Of a stretch of DNA of 64,000 nucleotides, positions 10,654 through 22,015 are shown piece after piece. A program made the position numbers and the translations under genes. The notes beneath the pieces are model-generated. The model did not search any database, was not told the origin of the DNA, and saw only the letters and a program-made list of their open reading frames with translations. How positions within the stretch are numbered: position 1 is the stretch's first letter; each line of letters starts with the position of its first letter. The stretch spans positions 16,466,001-16,530,000 of the forward strand of contig NC_084941.1 of assembly GCF_958298935.1 (NCBI RefSeq). The letters are read 5' to 3'. Source of the DNA: Phragmites australis (lineage: Eukaryota > Streptophyta > Magnoliopsida > Poales > Poaceae).

Positions 10654-13556
10654 TCACTTCCTTGTCGAGCATGAGCCATGGTGCCTGCCCTTGGACCTGC
10701 TCCTAACGCTCCCGTCCCCGCCGCCGCCCCTCACCGACGACGAAGAGCTGGGGCTCTGGGCCAGCCGCCTCGACGCCCGCCTGCGCTGGCTCCTGCCGCC
10801 ACCGGAGCCGCCTCCGCCGAGCGCGGCGCGCGCAACGCTGTCCGTGGCTACCTCCCGAGTGCTGCGCTGCGGCTTGACGGGCTGCTTATTGAGGTACGCC
10901 AGGTTCGGGAGGAGCCCCGTCACCGCCCTGCGCAGCGCGTCGTCGCCGACGTTGGCCTGGACCGGGTTGCCCACGAGGTTGAGCGCCAGGAGGGAGTGGT
11001 AGTTGGCCACGACCTGGCCCAGCGCCTTGGCCGTGGTGATCTTGTTGAAGCCCAGGTCCAGCACCGCCAGCTTCAGCAGCCGGTGCAGCCCCTCCACGTC
11101 GCTGATCTTGTTGCCGGTGAGGTAGAGCTCCCTGATCGCCGTGCAGTTCGACAGACCTGACCCCATCACACAAAGAAACTCATCAGCAAAATGTACTAAG
11201 TAAACTTCTGAACATGATGTTTAGAAACTAATTACTCCAAGATTAGCAAACCAGGAATTCACAATCACATATGCTCCTTACAAGTTGAAATGTAGAGTTT
11301 TTTTTTTAACTGAACCTTGTTTTGCTGTTATGGGATAAATACATGTCGGAAGGATAGCTAAACTACGTCGACTGCTAGAGGAAGGATAAGACTAGATTGA
11401 GAAGATTTAGATTAATTTTTTTCTTGCTTGATTCAAATGATGTGTTAACTGTTCCATTACTCTAACAAACCAAATAAAATCATATATCTAATTGATAAAA
11501 AATCTAATCTTACTTTGTAAATGACTCCTACTAAATCTGATCTAATCTTATCTCTAAATGCTATCTAATCTTTCCAAATAACTAACTAAAATAAAAAGAT
11601 GAGCCTCACGTGCTACCGGGCTCAGGTACTATCATGTAAACGGTAACCCACCTATGACCTGCACGAGACATCTGCAATTTTAGCAAAATCATTCACATGA
11701 CCACTCCTAATTGATTGATTGATTGATCGATGAAATCGTGCGATTGGACCACCTCAAAAATGCAAATGCATATATAGATATCTAGATTCAGGAGTGAGTA
11801 AACGTCAGGGCTTTACTTCGATAAGGCCATTTCTACTGTAATGGTTCCAGCTTCCAAGTTCCAACGATTGTGGCCACTGACAGCCAAGATATGAAACAGA
11901 TGCTAGAATGTGACATGTCTTGCTCAATCATTCTGATCCAAACAGACTTGTCGGCTATATGAAGGAGCAATCATGCATGCTACTATGCAGCGGATAGCAG
12001 ACTCTGACAAATTGAGATTCTGCTGTGAAAATTCAGAACAAACGTGCTTACCGTGCCCGATGCGCGAAATCCGGTTGTAGCTGAGGTTGAGCACACGCAG
12101 TTTCGTCAGCTCCCGGAGCCCCTCAATGGTTGGGATCTTGTTCCTCGACAGATCGAGCGAGTGCAGTCCCTTCGGTAGCGATCCCGGGGAGATATGAACT
12201 GCAGGAGCAACTGAATTCAGCTTTTGTCCGACAACAGAAGCTGCCTAGTTACTGAAACTACCACTGCAGTAACATTTGTCACTGTTGTCTAGATATGTTT
12301 TGCTCACCGATGAAATTGCTGGAGAGGTTGACGGCCCGGAGGCTCGAGAATGGCGCGATCATGGGCACGACCTTGAGGCCCATCCCGGATATGTGCGCCA
12401 CCGACGAGAAGGCATTCAGGGACTGTACGATGCTGTTGGCCTGGACGACCTCGTCGGCCGCCGTGCATCGCTTGGACTTGCCGTGGCCCTTCCCTGACGA
12501 CGATTCCCCGAGCTCGAGGGGACGTGGACGCGCCGCGCACTCACCGTGCTCATCGCCGTCTTCAATTTCGTCGCTGCGGTCGTCCTCGAACTCGTCCTCG
12601 GTGATGCGGAACGACTCGTTCTCGATGCTGCTGACCCACGAGCTGACGCGGTCGACGAGGGAGTTCTCAGCGGAGAAGGAAACCCACTGGTTGGGGATCT
12701 GCGGCGGCGGCGAGTCGTCCACCATCACTTTCTTGTTCTTGCGGTTGGCTGCAGTGGCCGGGCCCTCCTCGAACGTGTCCGAGGTGTAACCGCCGTGCCG
12801 ATTGTGCGAGGACCCGGCTGCTGGGCGCGCCGACCACGGTCTGTGTAGGTTGCGGTGGCTCCATAAGAAGAGCCGCCACCACAGCTTGCGGCTGCGCGAG
12901 GGCAGCACCTGGCTCGACGACCGCTTCTTCAGCATCACGCGGTCGGCCGTGCGCGACGTCTTAAACGACGCCGGGCTCGCCTCCGGCTCGTCGCGCGGGG
13001 TTCTGGTCTCCAGGGCGAGGCCGCCGTGGAGGTCCCTCAGATCGCCATAGGAGCGCGACCGAGCCGGCATCTCCGGCGCGTCACGCGGGCCGGGCCGCTT
13101 CGTCTCGATGTTTGAGCAGGACCGCTTCAGCTTCGGCGACGCGTCCACCACCGCGTCGCCCGCGTCCACCGCCGCGCCCGGTGCCGTGCCAGCGTCACCC
13201 TTCTCCGCGCCGTCGCCGTCGGATCCCAAGGACATCCTTTTCTTGCCCGCGTGGAAGTCGAACTCGAAATCCGACAGATCGTCCCCCTTCACCGACGCCT
13301 TGTCACCGAATAAGTCACCTCCTTTGCGCGCCGCCACGGGGACCGTATCGTCGTCCGCGGCGGCGACCTTGACATCGTGCGGCGCGACCTTCTCCCCGCA
13401 TTCGCCGACGCCGGCGGCAACCGGCGTGTTGATGAACTCCACCGGCTTCACCTTGGGGCAGTCGTTGCCGCTGACCTTCTTGGCGTCGGCGACGTTGCCA
13501 TGCTTCTTCCTCCTGCCGGCGAACAGAGTGGGGAAGCAGCTCATCTTAGCCATCAC
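10654..13556 (-). CDS. SDS22-type leucine-rich-repeat protein (plant outer arm dynein light chain 1-like), three exons
   Basis: Exons by GT..AG junctions: 13556-12308, 12198-12052 and 11156-10654. They join in frame to 1899 nt, a 632-residue protein. Donors read G|GTGAGC and G|GTAAGC; acceptors read CTGCAG| and GGTCAG|. Residues 1-390 are low complexity with a Trp/Arg patch (RKLWWRLFLW, 223-232), a Ser/Arg stretch and an acidic patch (EDEFEDDRSDEIEDGDE, about 320-336). From about 392 to 567 there are six SDS22-like repeats, including LHSLDLSRNKI, LRVLNLSYNRI, IRELYLTGNKI, LAVLDLGFNKI and LLALNLVGNPV, ending with the LRR-cap pattern LPNLAYLN. The tail is Gly/Ser/Arg-rich. The layout matches an uncharacterised plant LRR family annotated as outer arm dynein light chain 1; angiosperms lack motile cilia, so that name says nothing of function. 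It probably binds proteins, perhaps phosphatase or microtubule partners. The start may be Met1, Met2 or Met5. No break was seen. Confidence 0.9.
11157..12051 (-). other. Intron 2 of the LRR gene (895 bp)
   Basis: AT-rich intron between LRR-coding exons. Around 11385-11580 there are several ATCTAATCTTA and AGATTAGAT-type words in both orientations, which could be a decayed MITE, but no target duplication or clean ends were found. Intron 1 (12199-12307) is only 109 bp. Confidence 0.6.
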
Positions 13557-15443
13557 TTCTTGCGCACTTCTTTCCGACCCTCCAAATTAGTAGCTAGACG
13601 CAGGTGCAGCCATTAGCCGTTGTCTACGGGAGACGCCCTCGGCAGCAGCGACGCTGCGATCGTGAGAGTGACGACGACGGAGGAGAGCAATCTCGCATGC
13701 TCCTCGCTCAAGGTGCAAAGCTGCGGCGCCACGGAGAGGGCCAGAGTGTCCGGAAGGGAGCCGGAGCTTCGAGAAGCCGGAGCGGAGCCGTCTTGGCAGT
13801 TAGCCCTGCACCAATAAACCAACTCATCAAGAACCCCTCTAGAATTCTTCAACGGAAAAGATTTCCAAGAACTGCAGCTGCAGAGACACACAGTGATCAT
13901 CGGCAATGGCCGCGATTAGTTGATCTTGATCCGATCCGAGATGCAAGGCAAGCAGGGGCAGAAAGGAGGAGACGTGAAGCCTCTGTTTCTTGGTCGGTTG
14001 GTTGCCGTGCGATGCGATCTCCTACCTTACGCGCATGACAAATTCAAAGAAGATAGGATCTTTCGTTCGCTGCCAATAAATACGGCCAATTTGGAAATCC
14101 GAAAAAATATCAGAAAAGAAAAACACGGCAAATCGAGCTGGTGGGGGAAATCCAAAAAAAATGAAGGAACGGAATGGGGCTCTTCTCCAACTGTCAGTCT
14201 TGTGAAAAGGAGATGCAAAAACCTCCAAAAGAAAAAAGGAGATGCAATGGCAGCCATACAGCTTCAAGAACAACAAGGGCAGAACAAATACTTCACTCTG
14301 CCTTCTGATTGATTACCAGGGTAAAACTCCAAGGAAAATATTTAACATGTTCTTGGCTTGTTGCAGTGCTCTGACTCTCATTTTTCCCAATTGTGAAGGA
14401 AACGAGGGAGGGATTAAACCAGACTGGTTTATTTAAGTTATGTAACCGTGCCGGTGTCCAACTGGAGCAGGAGATTACCGTACAGACAAGGAGAAACTGA
14501 TCTTGGTTTCAACTACAGTTAATTAGCAGCTGCTGAATTCGCAATCACACGGAAAGGGACAGACAGAGAAGCATCAAGAAGAGACAGAGGCAAGGCAACA
14601 GGCAATTGCAAGGTTTGATTTGAACCCTTTTCTTCCTCAAAAAGAAGAGCTAAATATTCAAAAAGAAAAGAAAAAAAGAAGAGCTACAAAATCCAAGGAG
14701 AAAAAGGGAGGATGGCCAAGAACACTATCAAGGCCCGCTTGGATGAGGAGGATTGCTTTAGGAATTTTCAGAATTCAGTTCAAACTTGAACTAAATCTGA
14801 AGGATTTGAATTGCAAGCCCCCTCTCCAAACATTCCCCAATGGCAATTACACAGACCACAGGCACAAAGAAGACCACCAAACAGAGATAAACACTAAGGG
14901 CAGGGCGTCCAAGAAGGAAAGACAGGGAATGAGTTGCAAACAGCAAGGCCTACCTTCCTCTCTTGCTGAGCAGCAGCAGCAACACGGTTGATCGATTAAC
15001 GGCCGGAGAACAGCAAGAAGATAGAGGTGGCTCCTCCCTGGCGTGCCGTTGCTGCCCTGCTGTTGGTTAGCTGGTCAGTTACGGAGTTTTGAATAGTTTT
15101 CGTAGTTATAGAGAGAGAGAGGAGTGGTGTGGGGGGAAACGAGACGAGGTGGTAGAAGTAGAGTGAGAAGGATAAATCGATGGATGCTGAGCGCCACGGT
15201 GGTGGAGGGGATCAGGGGAGGGGAGCAGACCACGCGGTGGGCACACGGTAGGTAGATCGACGTCACTCCCACTTGAGACCGGCGAGAACTCACGGGAGCT
15301 TGTGCTTCCTTATAGAATACCGCCACCGTTGTTTTCTCTCTTTTTTTCGAATTGTTTTTTATTGTTTGGGAATAGATTTGGTGTTTTAGGATGGGTGGGT
15401 TACATGCACAGTGCAGTTTTGGCCGATTTGTGCAGAGCTACTT
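13557..15443. other. Upstream region of the LRR gene: presumed 5' leader and promoter
   Basis: No recognisable protein is encoded on either strand; the open frames here are short and low complexity. The 15010-15330 segment is GC-rich with GAGAGAGAG runs and would suit a 5' UTR or core promoter on the minus strand, possibly with a leader intron before the ATG at 13556, but I could not fix a splice site. It ends at the left LTR of the copia element. Confidence 0.4.
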
Positions 15444-17384
15444 TGAGAAATTAAGTTAAGATATATATTAGTTTATCTTGTGTGATGAATGATTGGTGTT
15501 TGTATAGTTTTTGTTGGTTAGTATATGTATGGTTATATACTGCAATGTTGATTTTGTTTAATTAAAGATGAAAAAAATTGGAGTTTGTATTATTATCTCG
15601 GTGCAGAAAGCTTACACTCACTGGATAGTCCGGTATGAGAATTTTTGATCTCACTGGATAGTTCGGTGTATGTTAGATGTGAGCACTGGAGCTTTTCAGT
15701 GCAGAGGCAGAGAAAAATTCATTCATTGGAAGGTCCGGTGTGGGTGAGAGTGAGCACCGGATTAATTTTTCTAGAGAATGGTGTAAATGTAGAAGTCTAG
15801 TGCGGTAGCCTCATTGGATGGTGCGGTGTGTGCATGGGTGATCACCGGAGGTTTCACCGGACAAAGATTTTCAGATAGGTTGAAAAACTAAATTCCAGTG
15901 ATGATGTACTCACCGGATGGTCTGATGATAGGCGTGTGAACACCGGAGAGTATCACCGGAGCCTTTCAGTTCTGAGACAAATATTGAGGTGTTCACTGGA
16001 TTGTCCGGTGTTGGGATTTTATGATCACCGGACTAATTTTTTTAGAAAGGGATGCAAACAGGGTTCTAATAGAGTTGTACTCACTGTATGGTCCGGTGTT
16101 GCACTGGTGTGAATGCCGGACCATGTGATGTTCACATTTTTGTCACGTCTTATATTTTTTAAACTTGATTTCGATTTGGACTAACATATGATGATGTTAT
16201 ATGGTTCTGAAGATGTATATTTGTTGGTCTCCTGGTGTGCAGGTGATGGATGCAACTTGGCAGTCGACAGCGAGTGAACAGGGCTAAAAGGGATGCTTAG
16301 TGTCAGACGATCAAGGAGGCTGGGTGGAGTCAATGATGATCCTAGCGGTACACGTGGAGGTCAAACAAGATAAGAGATGAAGGTTGATAAAGACGGTGTG
16401 TTGATAGAGTCAAGTGAAGGCGATGATGGTGCTAGTGACAAGGCGGCATGAGGGATCGGGAGTGGGAGAGACTTGCCGGCGGTAAAGATCGGAAGACGGA
16501 GGATACGTGTTATCATCGGAGCGCTTGCTTCAGGTGGAAGCAAGTAGTAGCTAGTCACGCTTTGAGAAGAGTGCTAGAGTTCCGCGGTTTGGCCTCAAAA
16601 CCATGGGAGTACTGGAGGTCCATGTGGCATCATTATGAAGCTTGCGTAGGAGTGTACTACAAAAGGAGTATTTTAGGAATAGTAAAGGAAATTTAGGTCT
16701 CAAGTTTTTTAGGCTATAAATAGAGGGGTATGGCTGGTTGGGAAGCCCCTCACTAGAGCCATCCATATGAGAGCCTTATGCTTAGCCTATATAATAGGTG
16801 AGAATTTTAATATATAAATCTTTATAATCCATCGAAAATAGGGCTAACCTCTTTGAATAATGAAATTTAAGTTTCTGCATATACTTAAATTCCCCTTATT
16901 CTAGTTTCCTTCTATTGATTCCCTTTCAAGTTTACAAGTTCTTGGTGTTTTGTTGTTGATTTTTATTTTTCTTTTTGAGCTGAAATTTTAACATCTTGGA
17001 AAGTTGTTTTTCTTGATGCTAAAGGCATAGAATTAATATGCACATGTATATGTGATGAGGTCTTAAATTCCCTTGCCTCTAGACCATCATCTTGGAGAGT
17101 TTACTTGCCTGGTGATCTTGTCTATGTTTCGTCCGTCTTCAAAGTTGCGAGCTTTTAGGCACAAGACACATGAAATGGTTTTGAATGAAACATATAGTTC
17201 ATATTCCATTTGTGGAGTCATATGGCCTTGAAACTTTCTATCTTTATTTGTCTCTCTGAGTATTTTGCTCATGCTCAAGGTTTGAGGTGCGTTGGGTGAT
17301 TAAAAATTGGAGAAGGCCATCGATTTCGCAAGAAATTGTTGAGGTGCCTATTCACCCCCTTTAGTCGTCACTTTTGGTCCTACA
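15444..17384 (+). repeat. Left LTR of the copia element
   Basis: Runs from TGAGAAATTAAG to GGTCCTACA. From 15615 to 16130 it has many CACTGGATAGTCCGGTGT and GAGCACCGGA-type words, i.e. repeated TCCGGTG/CACCGGA half-sites. About 75 bp present in the right LTR (23205-23280) are absent here. Confidence 0.8.
16715..16722 (+). promoter_or_regulatory. TATA box of the left LTR
   Basis: TATAAATA within GGCTATAAATAGAGGGG, followed by a pyrimidine/purine stretch typical of a transcription start. The same box is conserved in the right LTR, which supports it as the retrotransposon promoter. Confidence 0.7.
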
Positions 17385-17425
17385 ATTTATATCAAAACTT
17401 TCGGTCCTACAATTGATATCAAAGC
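17372..17425 (+). repeat. Duplicated LTR-end/primer-binding-site segment (2 x 27 bp)
   Basis: TTTTGGTCCTACAATTTATATCAAAAC (split: 17372-17398) is followed at once by a 27-bp near copy (17399-17425) ending TTGATATCAAAGC. The latter resembles the tRNA-Met primer-binding site TGGTATCAGAGC used by copia elements. The segment therefore holds two candidate primer sites, the second being the better match. Confidence 0.65.
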
Positions 17426-17474
17426 TGGTTTGATCACTTGTTGACCTTAACTGGCTTTCTGATCCGTAGGTAAC

Positions 17475-18380
17475 ATAGAGAGAAGTGGTAAGATTCTGCT
17501 GTTTGATGGCCGTGATTTTTCGTACTGGAAGGTGGGTACGGAGGCTTATCTCTTAAGCTAAGGAAGTGTAATTTGGGAGGTAGTTGATTACAACTATGAG
17601 ATCCCTGCTGCTCGCACGATTCATGTTCAAATCGAACAGTATGAGGCCAACAACAAGGCCAGAAATATTTTATTCGCAAGCCTGAGTTGGAATAAGTTTG
17701 ATAGAGTTCAGCACCTTCATACTGCCTCGGAGATCTGGACTACTCTAAGTATCTTTCATCAAGGCACTAATCAGATTAAGGCCAGATGCCAAAGCACATA
17801 TAACCAAGAATATCAAATATTTGTGCAAGGCCTCAGAGAGTCTTTGGACGTCATGTTTGCTCGCTTTGATGGAATTGTTAGCAAACTTCGATCAAGTAGT
17901 GTTTTGCCCTATTCTGACCACAAGAGAGCGATCAAGCTTCTCTATGCTCTGGATTATAGCATATGGAAAGTGAAGATCTCGAACATTGAAGAGTCATCAA
18001 GTTATGACATGTTAACTTGTGATGAACTCTTTAGCAAGCTCAAGTCCACCGAGATAGTCAATGCAGCTCTGATTGGTCTCAGAAACCCCCTATCTCAGAA
18101 CATGACGTTGGTTTCTGGACCTAGCGGTGGCAACCAGTCTGAAGTTGGTGTTTCTTGTACTAACACTTTATCTGGTGGTTTTACTTTATTTTCCTTAGTC
18201 TCTATCACAGAGGAGCAGGTGCATGTGCTTGATGATGAGGATCTTGCACTGATCATGAAGAAATTCCCCTACTTCTACAACAACTATCGAGACCAGAGGA
18301 GGGGAAGTTCTTGTACCTGCTTTGAGTGTGGTGACACCACTCACTTCAAGGAAGACTGCCCTAAGCTCAAGAATAAGTAA
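17475..18380 (+). pseudogene. gag: gag (capsid/nucleocapsid) of the copia element, broken
   Basis: The reading frame FDGRDFSYWKV.. opens the copia gag domain, continues through SLDVMFARFDGIVSKLR and YALDYSIWKVKI, and ends with a zinc knuckle CFECGDTTHFKEDC (CX2CX4HX4C, 18318-18359). An in-frame TAA lies near 17559 and the start codon is not clear, so the intact open part is 17823-18380. Gag packages RNA in virus-like particles in the cytoplasm. The copy could not make the whole protein. Confidence 0.8.
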
Positions 18381-19560
18381 GACTGCGACCACAATTATGA
18401 CAAAGCACAAGAAGAAAAATAAGAAGCCCTTCTTTAAGAAGAACCATGACAAGATGGCCAAGAAGGTGGACAAGGCGGCTTCTAGGGCATTTGTGGCAGC
18501 TCTCAGCGACATCGACACCTCTTTATGTAAGAAGGAGTGCTTAGAGGAGGATGAACAGCGAATGAATAGAAAGAAAAAAAAGCCAAGCACCTCACCGGAC
18601 TCTGCTTCATGGCGGACGACAACAATGACAACAACTCTGAGCTTGATCCCTCCGATGTATTACCTTCCTACGACCAGCTTTCCATCTAAGTTGATACATT
18701 AAATGATGCTCTCGTTAGCTAGGATAGGTTACTTAAGAAAGTTGTGCGTGAGTTGAAGGAACTTAGGACTAAGTATGAGTCTGTTTCTTCTGAGCTTGCA
18801 TTGCTTAGGTCTAGAAGTGATGATGAGGAGTGTGAGAGTTGTTTGGTGGTTATGACAAAACTTGCCGAGTTTTAGGCTTTGCATGCTCAAGTTGCCAGTC
18901 GACTTGAGACTATTGAGAAGAAATCTCTTGAGAAGGAGTCTAGGTCCACTCTCTTAGGTGCTTGCAAGAATTGCCCTTTGCCCTCAAAGGATGTTGAGCT
19001 AAAAGCCAAGCACATTAAGGAGTTGGAATCTAGATTAGAGAGTGCTGCGAGTTTGAAGGATGTGCAGCAAAATTGTTCCACCTGCACCATCTTTCAGGAC
19101 AAGTTCAACTGGGTTAGAGGGCAAGTTGAGAAGTTTTTGGTTGAGAATAAGTATCTCCTTTCTCTAGTGGAGAAATGCTCAGAGGGCAATGGCAAAATGA
19201 AGTTGATCTTTGCCAAGACCAAGATGTGTCCCGATAAGGCGGGTTTAGCTCTTGGGTTGGGTTTTGAGAGGGTGGCTTACAATGGGGAGAGTATGATTGT
19301 GTTCACTACACCTACTAACCTAGAAGTTGAGAAGTCCAAAATCAATATCATACCACAAACTATCAAAACACCCATTCCACAACCCACAAAGAAGAGACCC
19401 GCATCACATACCAAGAGAGCTCCACAGCCCAAGATAAGAGATCCTGTGAGAGAACCCTGAGTGACCAACAGTCGAGTTCCCAAGAGACGCTACCACTACA
19501 CTTACTGCTAGAGAGAGAGTCACTTGGTTGAGTTTTGCTTTTGCCGTAGGAGAAATGAGC
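18381..19560 (+). pseudogene. gag C-terminal extension with coiled coil
   Basis: The sequence is Lys-rich (AKKVDKAASRAFVAALSD), then heptad-rich (LKKVVRELKELRTKYESV, LKAKHIKELESRLESA), then Pro/Lys-rich, and ends in a second, damaged zinc-knuckle-like stretch (YHYTYC.. about 19485-19520). The longest open part is 18879-19460. Long coiled-coil extensions after gag are known in Sirevirus-like copia elements. Stops and frameshifts separate the parts. Confidence 0.65.
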
Positions 19561-19931
19561 AGTGTGAGTGGGTGGAGCACCCGGGACATGTACCGCCCCT
19601 CTGTTGGTATACATGAGCATTTTCCTCGCTTCCAGTCATGAGTCCCTAACGCTTTTCAGTCTCTTCCGAGATGTGTTACCCGGCGTGGATCCTACCATGA
19701 CTCATATGGTTTAGGTTCACATGTAAGATGCTTTGAGTCGTAGCACTTTGGCGAACCACACTCTCCTCAAGACCTCAACGTGGTACTTGCCCCCAGTGTG
19801 CTAGTGCTAGGATTGATTTGTATGCACATACTTTTACTACCTCAGGACGGATGACCCAGTACTGGATTCTCAAAAAGTTTATGACTAACCCAAGTACTAA
19901 GCCATCAACCTACTACTCTTCTCGCATGTAG

Positions 19932-21730
19932 GTGGCAGGCGGAGGCCTGAAGAACAAGTGGCTCATTGACTCTGGTTGTTCACGCCATATGACCGGAGAT
20001 GTATCATGGTTCTCCAGCCTCACCCCGATGAAGCGGCACAAGTACATCACTTTCGGGGATGATCGGAAAGGAAGGGTGAAAGCCAAAGGTATGGTGAGAG
20101 TGAATGATAGTTTTACTCTCAAGTATGTGGCTTTGGTGGAGTATTTAGGATACAATCTTCTCTCTGTATCTCAGTTGCTAGATGAGGACATGGAAGTGCA
20201 TTTCAAATGAGATACTTCTCGAGTTCTTGATTCTTCTGGTATTTTGATTTGCAAGATTTTCAGAGTTGGGAGAGTTTTTGGAGCTAATTTTTCTGAGTCT
20301 CTTAGTTCTTCTCATTGTTTGAATACTGAACCTTCTTCTAAGCTTTGGATGTGGCACAAGAGACTAGAGCATATGAGCTTTGATTTGCTTACACGTTTGA
20401 GTGCCCTAGGCTTGATCTGAGGATTGCTCAAGCTCAAGTTTGAGAACAATCCTGTTTGTGCTCCATGTCGGCATGAAAGATGGTTGATACCTCCCACCCA
20501 CCAGTCAATCTAATGATGACTGAATGACCGAGAGAACTTCTTCGTATGGATATTGTTGGTCCTTCCCAGGTTCGTTTGGTGGGTGGAAAGTGGTATGTAC
20601 TTTTCATTATTGATGATTTCACTCGCTACTCTTGGGTCTACTTTCTTGTGAGCAAGGATGAAGTGTTCTCACACTTTCGGAGCTTGTCTTTGAGATTATT
20701 CAAGGAACTTCCTAGTGCATTGAAAGCAATTCACAGTGATAATGGCACCAAGTTCAAGAACTACCTCTTTGATGCTTTCTATCTTGAGCATGACATTGAG
20801 CATCAATTTTTTGCCCTACACATTTCTCAGTAGAATGGCATGGTTGAGAGGAAAAATCGCACTTTGGTGGAGATGGCTGGAACGATGCTCGACGAGCATA
20901 GGACTCATAGGAAGTTTTGGGATGAGGCCATTAGCACAGCGTGCTACATCTCCAATCGGGTTTCCTTGCGCTTGATTTTAAATTTTACTTCTTATGAGTT
21001 GCGCTTTGAGAGGTAGCTGAAGGTCTCACCCTTGAGAGTCTTTGGTTGTCGATGTTTCATCCTAAAGCGTGACAATCTTGACAAGTTCAAGTCGCACTCT
21101 TCCAATAGCATTTTCTTGGGGTATTCTCTTTATGGTCATTCTTAGAGGGTTTTTAATCTTGACACTAACACCATAATGGAGTCCTGTGATGTGAACCTTT
21201 GATGAATCAACCCCTTGTGCTAACCCTACCTTTGAGTGTGCAGGTGATCTAGAGATGAGTGAGAGCATCTTTATAGATGGCGACCTTCCAGCTCTCAGTG
21301 AGGACGAGGATGATCCACTACTCCCCTCGACCATGCCTGCTTCAGATCTGGTACCTGCTTCTTCTACTCCGGCAGAGGGTCTTGCAGCGTCTACTTCCAT
21401 TTCAGCTGCTTTCGAGCCTGCATCAACAATGTTTGAGGGAGAGATCCTCTCACAGGGTGAGGCCCCTCAACACATTCAGCGGCGTCATCCACCACACCAA
21501 ATTATTGGTGATCTCAGTGAGAGGGTAACTCATTCCAAATCTACCCATCATACTCACTTTACTGATTCTTCATTTGTTACTTCTTTCGAGCCACATGATG
21601 TTGAAAATGCTTTATCTGATTCAAATTGGGTCAATGCCATGTATAAAGAGTTAGAAAATTTTGAGAGAAACCAAGTTTGGGTCATAGTAGAATTTGATTT
21701 TATAATGCATTTTATAATATTTTATCCTTG
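19932..21730 (+). pseudogene. pol: pol remnant: protease and integrase, with only the first residues of reverse transcriptase
   Basis: In order: protease WLIDSGCSRHMTG with the D-S-G active site (about 19960-20000); GAG-pre-integrase LWMWHKRLEHMSFDLL (about 20341-20390); integrase core MDIVGPS.. and FIIDDFTRYSWVYF (from 20546), HSDNGTKF (about 20731) and NGMVERKNRTLVEMA (about 20834), giving the D, D and E positions; then the integrase C-terminal block FGCRCFILKRDNLDKF. Gln just before NGMVER is a stop (TAG near 20831). The RT region starts (WVNAMYKELENFERNQVW, about 21630-21685) and then stops. Reverse transcriptase and RNase H are missing by deletion, so the element could only move with enzymes from another copy. 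Confidence 0.82.
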
Positions 21731-21744
21731 ATGTTTGCATTACC

Positions 21745-22015
21745 AAAGGGGGAGAAATCATGAAAGCAAGTCTCAAAAGGGGGGAAAAATATAACATGTG
21801 CATTCATCAAGGGGGAGCATAGGGAGATTATCTTTTGCATTTTTATTGTTTTTTGGCTAGTCTCTTCTTCTGTTCAAGCCTTTGCAATCTTCTTATACCT
21901 AGTGACATGTTCTTGCTATTTCTCGAGTTTTTTTTCACTTGGATGAGCTTCTTGTGCGATCTTCAAACCTTCCTTTGTTCTTGTAATATTGTCAATGCAC
22001 TCATCCAGGGGAGAT
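21745..22015 (+). promoter_or_regulatory. Multiple polypurine-tract motifs before the right LTR
   Basis: AAAGGGGGAGAAA (21745), AAAAGGGGGGAAAAA (21775) and AAGGGGGAG (21809) lie upstream of the proximal tract CCAGGGGAGAT (22005-22015) that abuts TGAGAAA of the LTR. Repeated polypurine tracts upstream of the 3' LTR are a described feature of the Sirevirus lineage. Confidence 0.7.

Noticed and set aside
10678..11169. Plus- and other minus-frame open frames over LRR exon 3
   Set aside because: Off-frame readings of the LRR exon; repetitive Arg/Pro/Gln content only.
11385..11580. MITE in intron 2 of the LRR gene
   Set aside because: ATCTAATCTTA-type words in both orientations hint at inverted ends, but no paired termini or target duplication could be fixed.
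12276..13616. Plus-strand open frames opposite the LRR gene
   Set aside because: Shadows of GC-rich exon 1; no motifs, and the minus-strand exons join with proper splice sites and phases.
13604..15326. Several open frames upstream of the LRR gene as a separate gene
   Set aside because: Short, mutually overlapping, low complexity and with no family match; better read as leader/promoter DNA.
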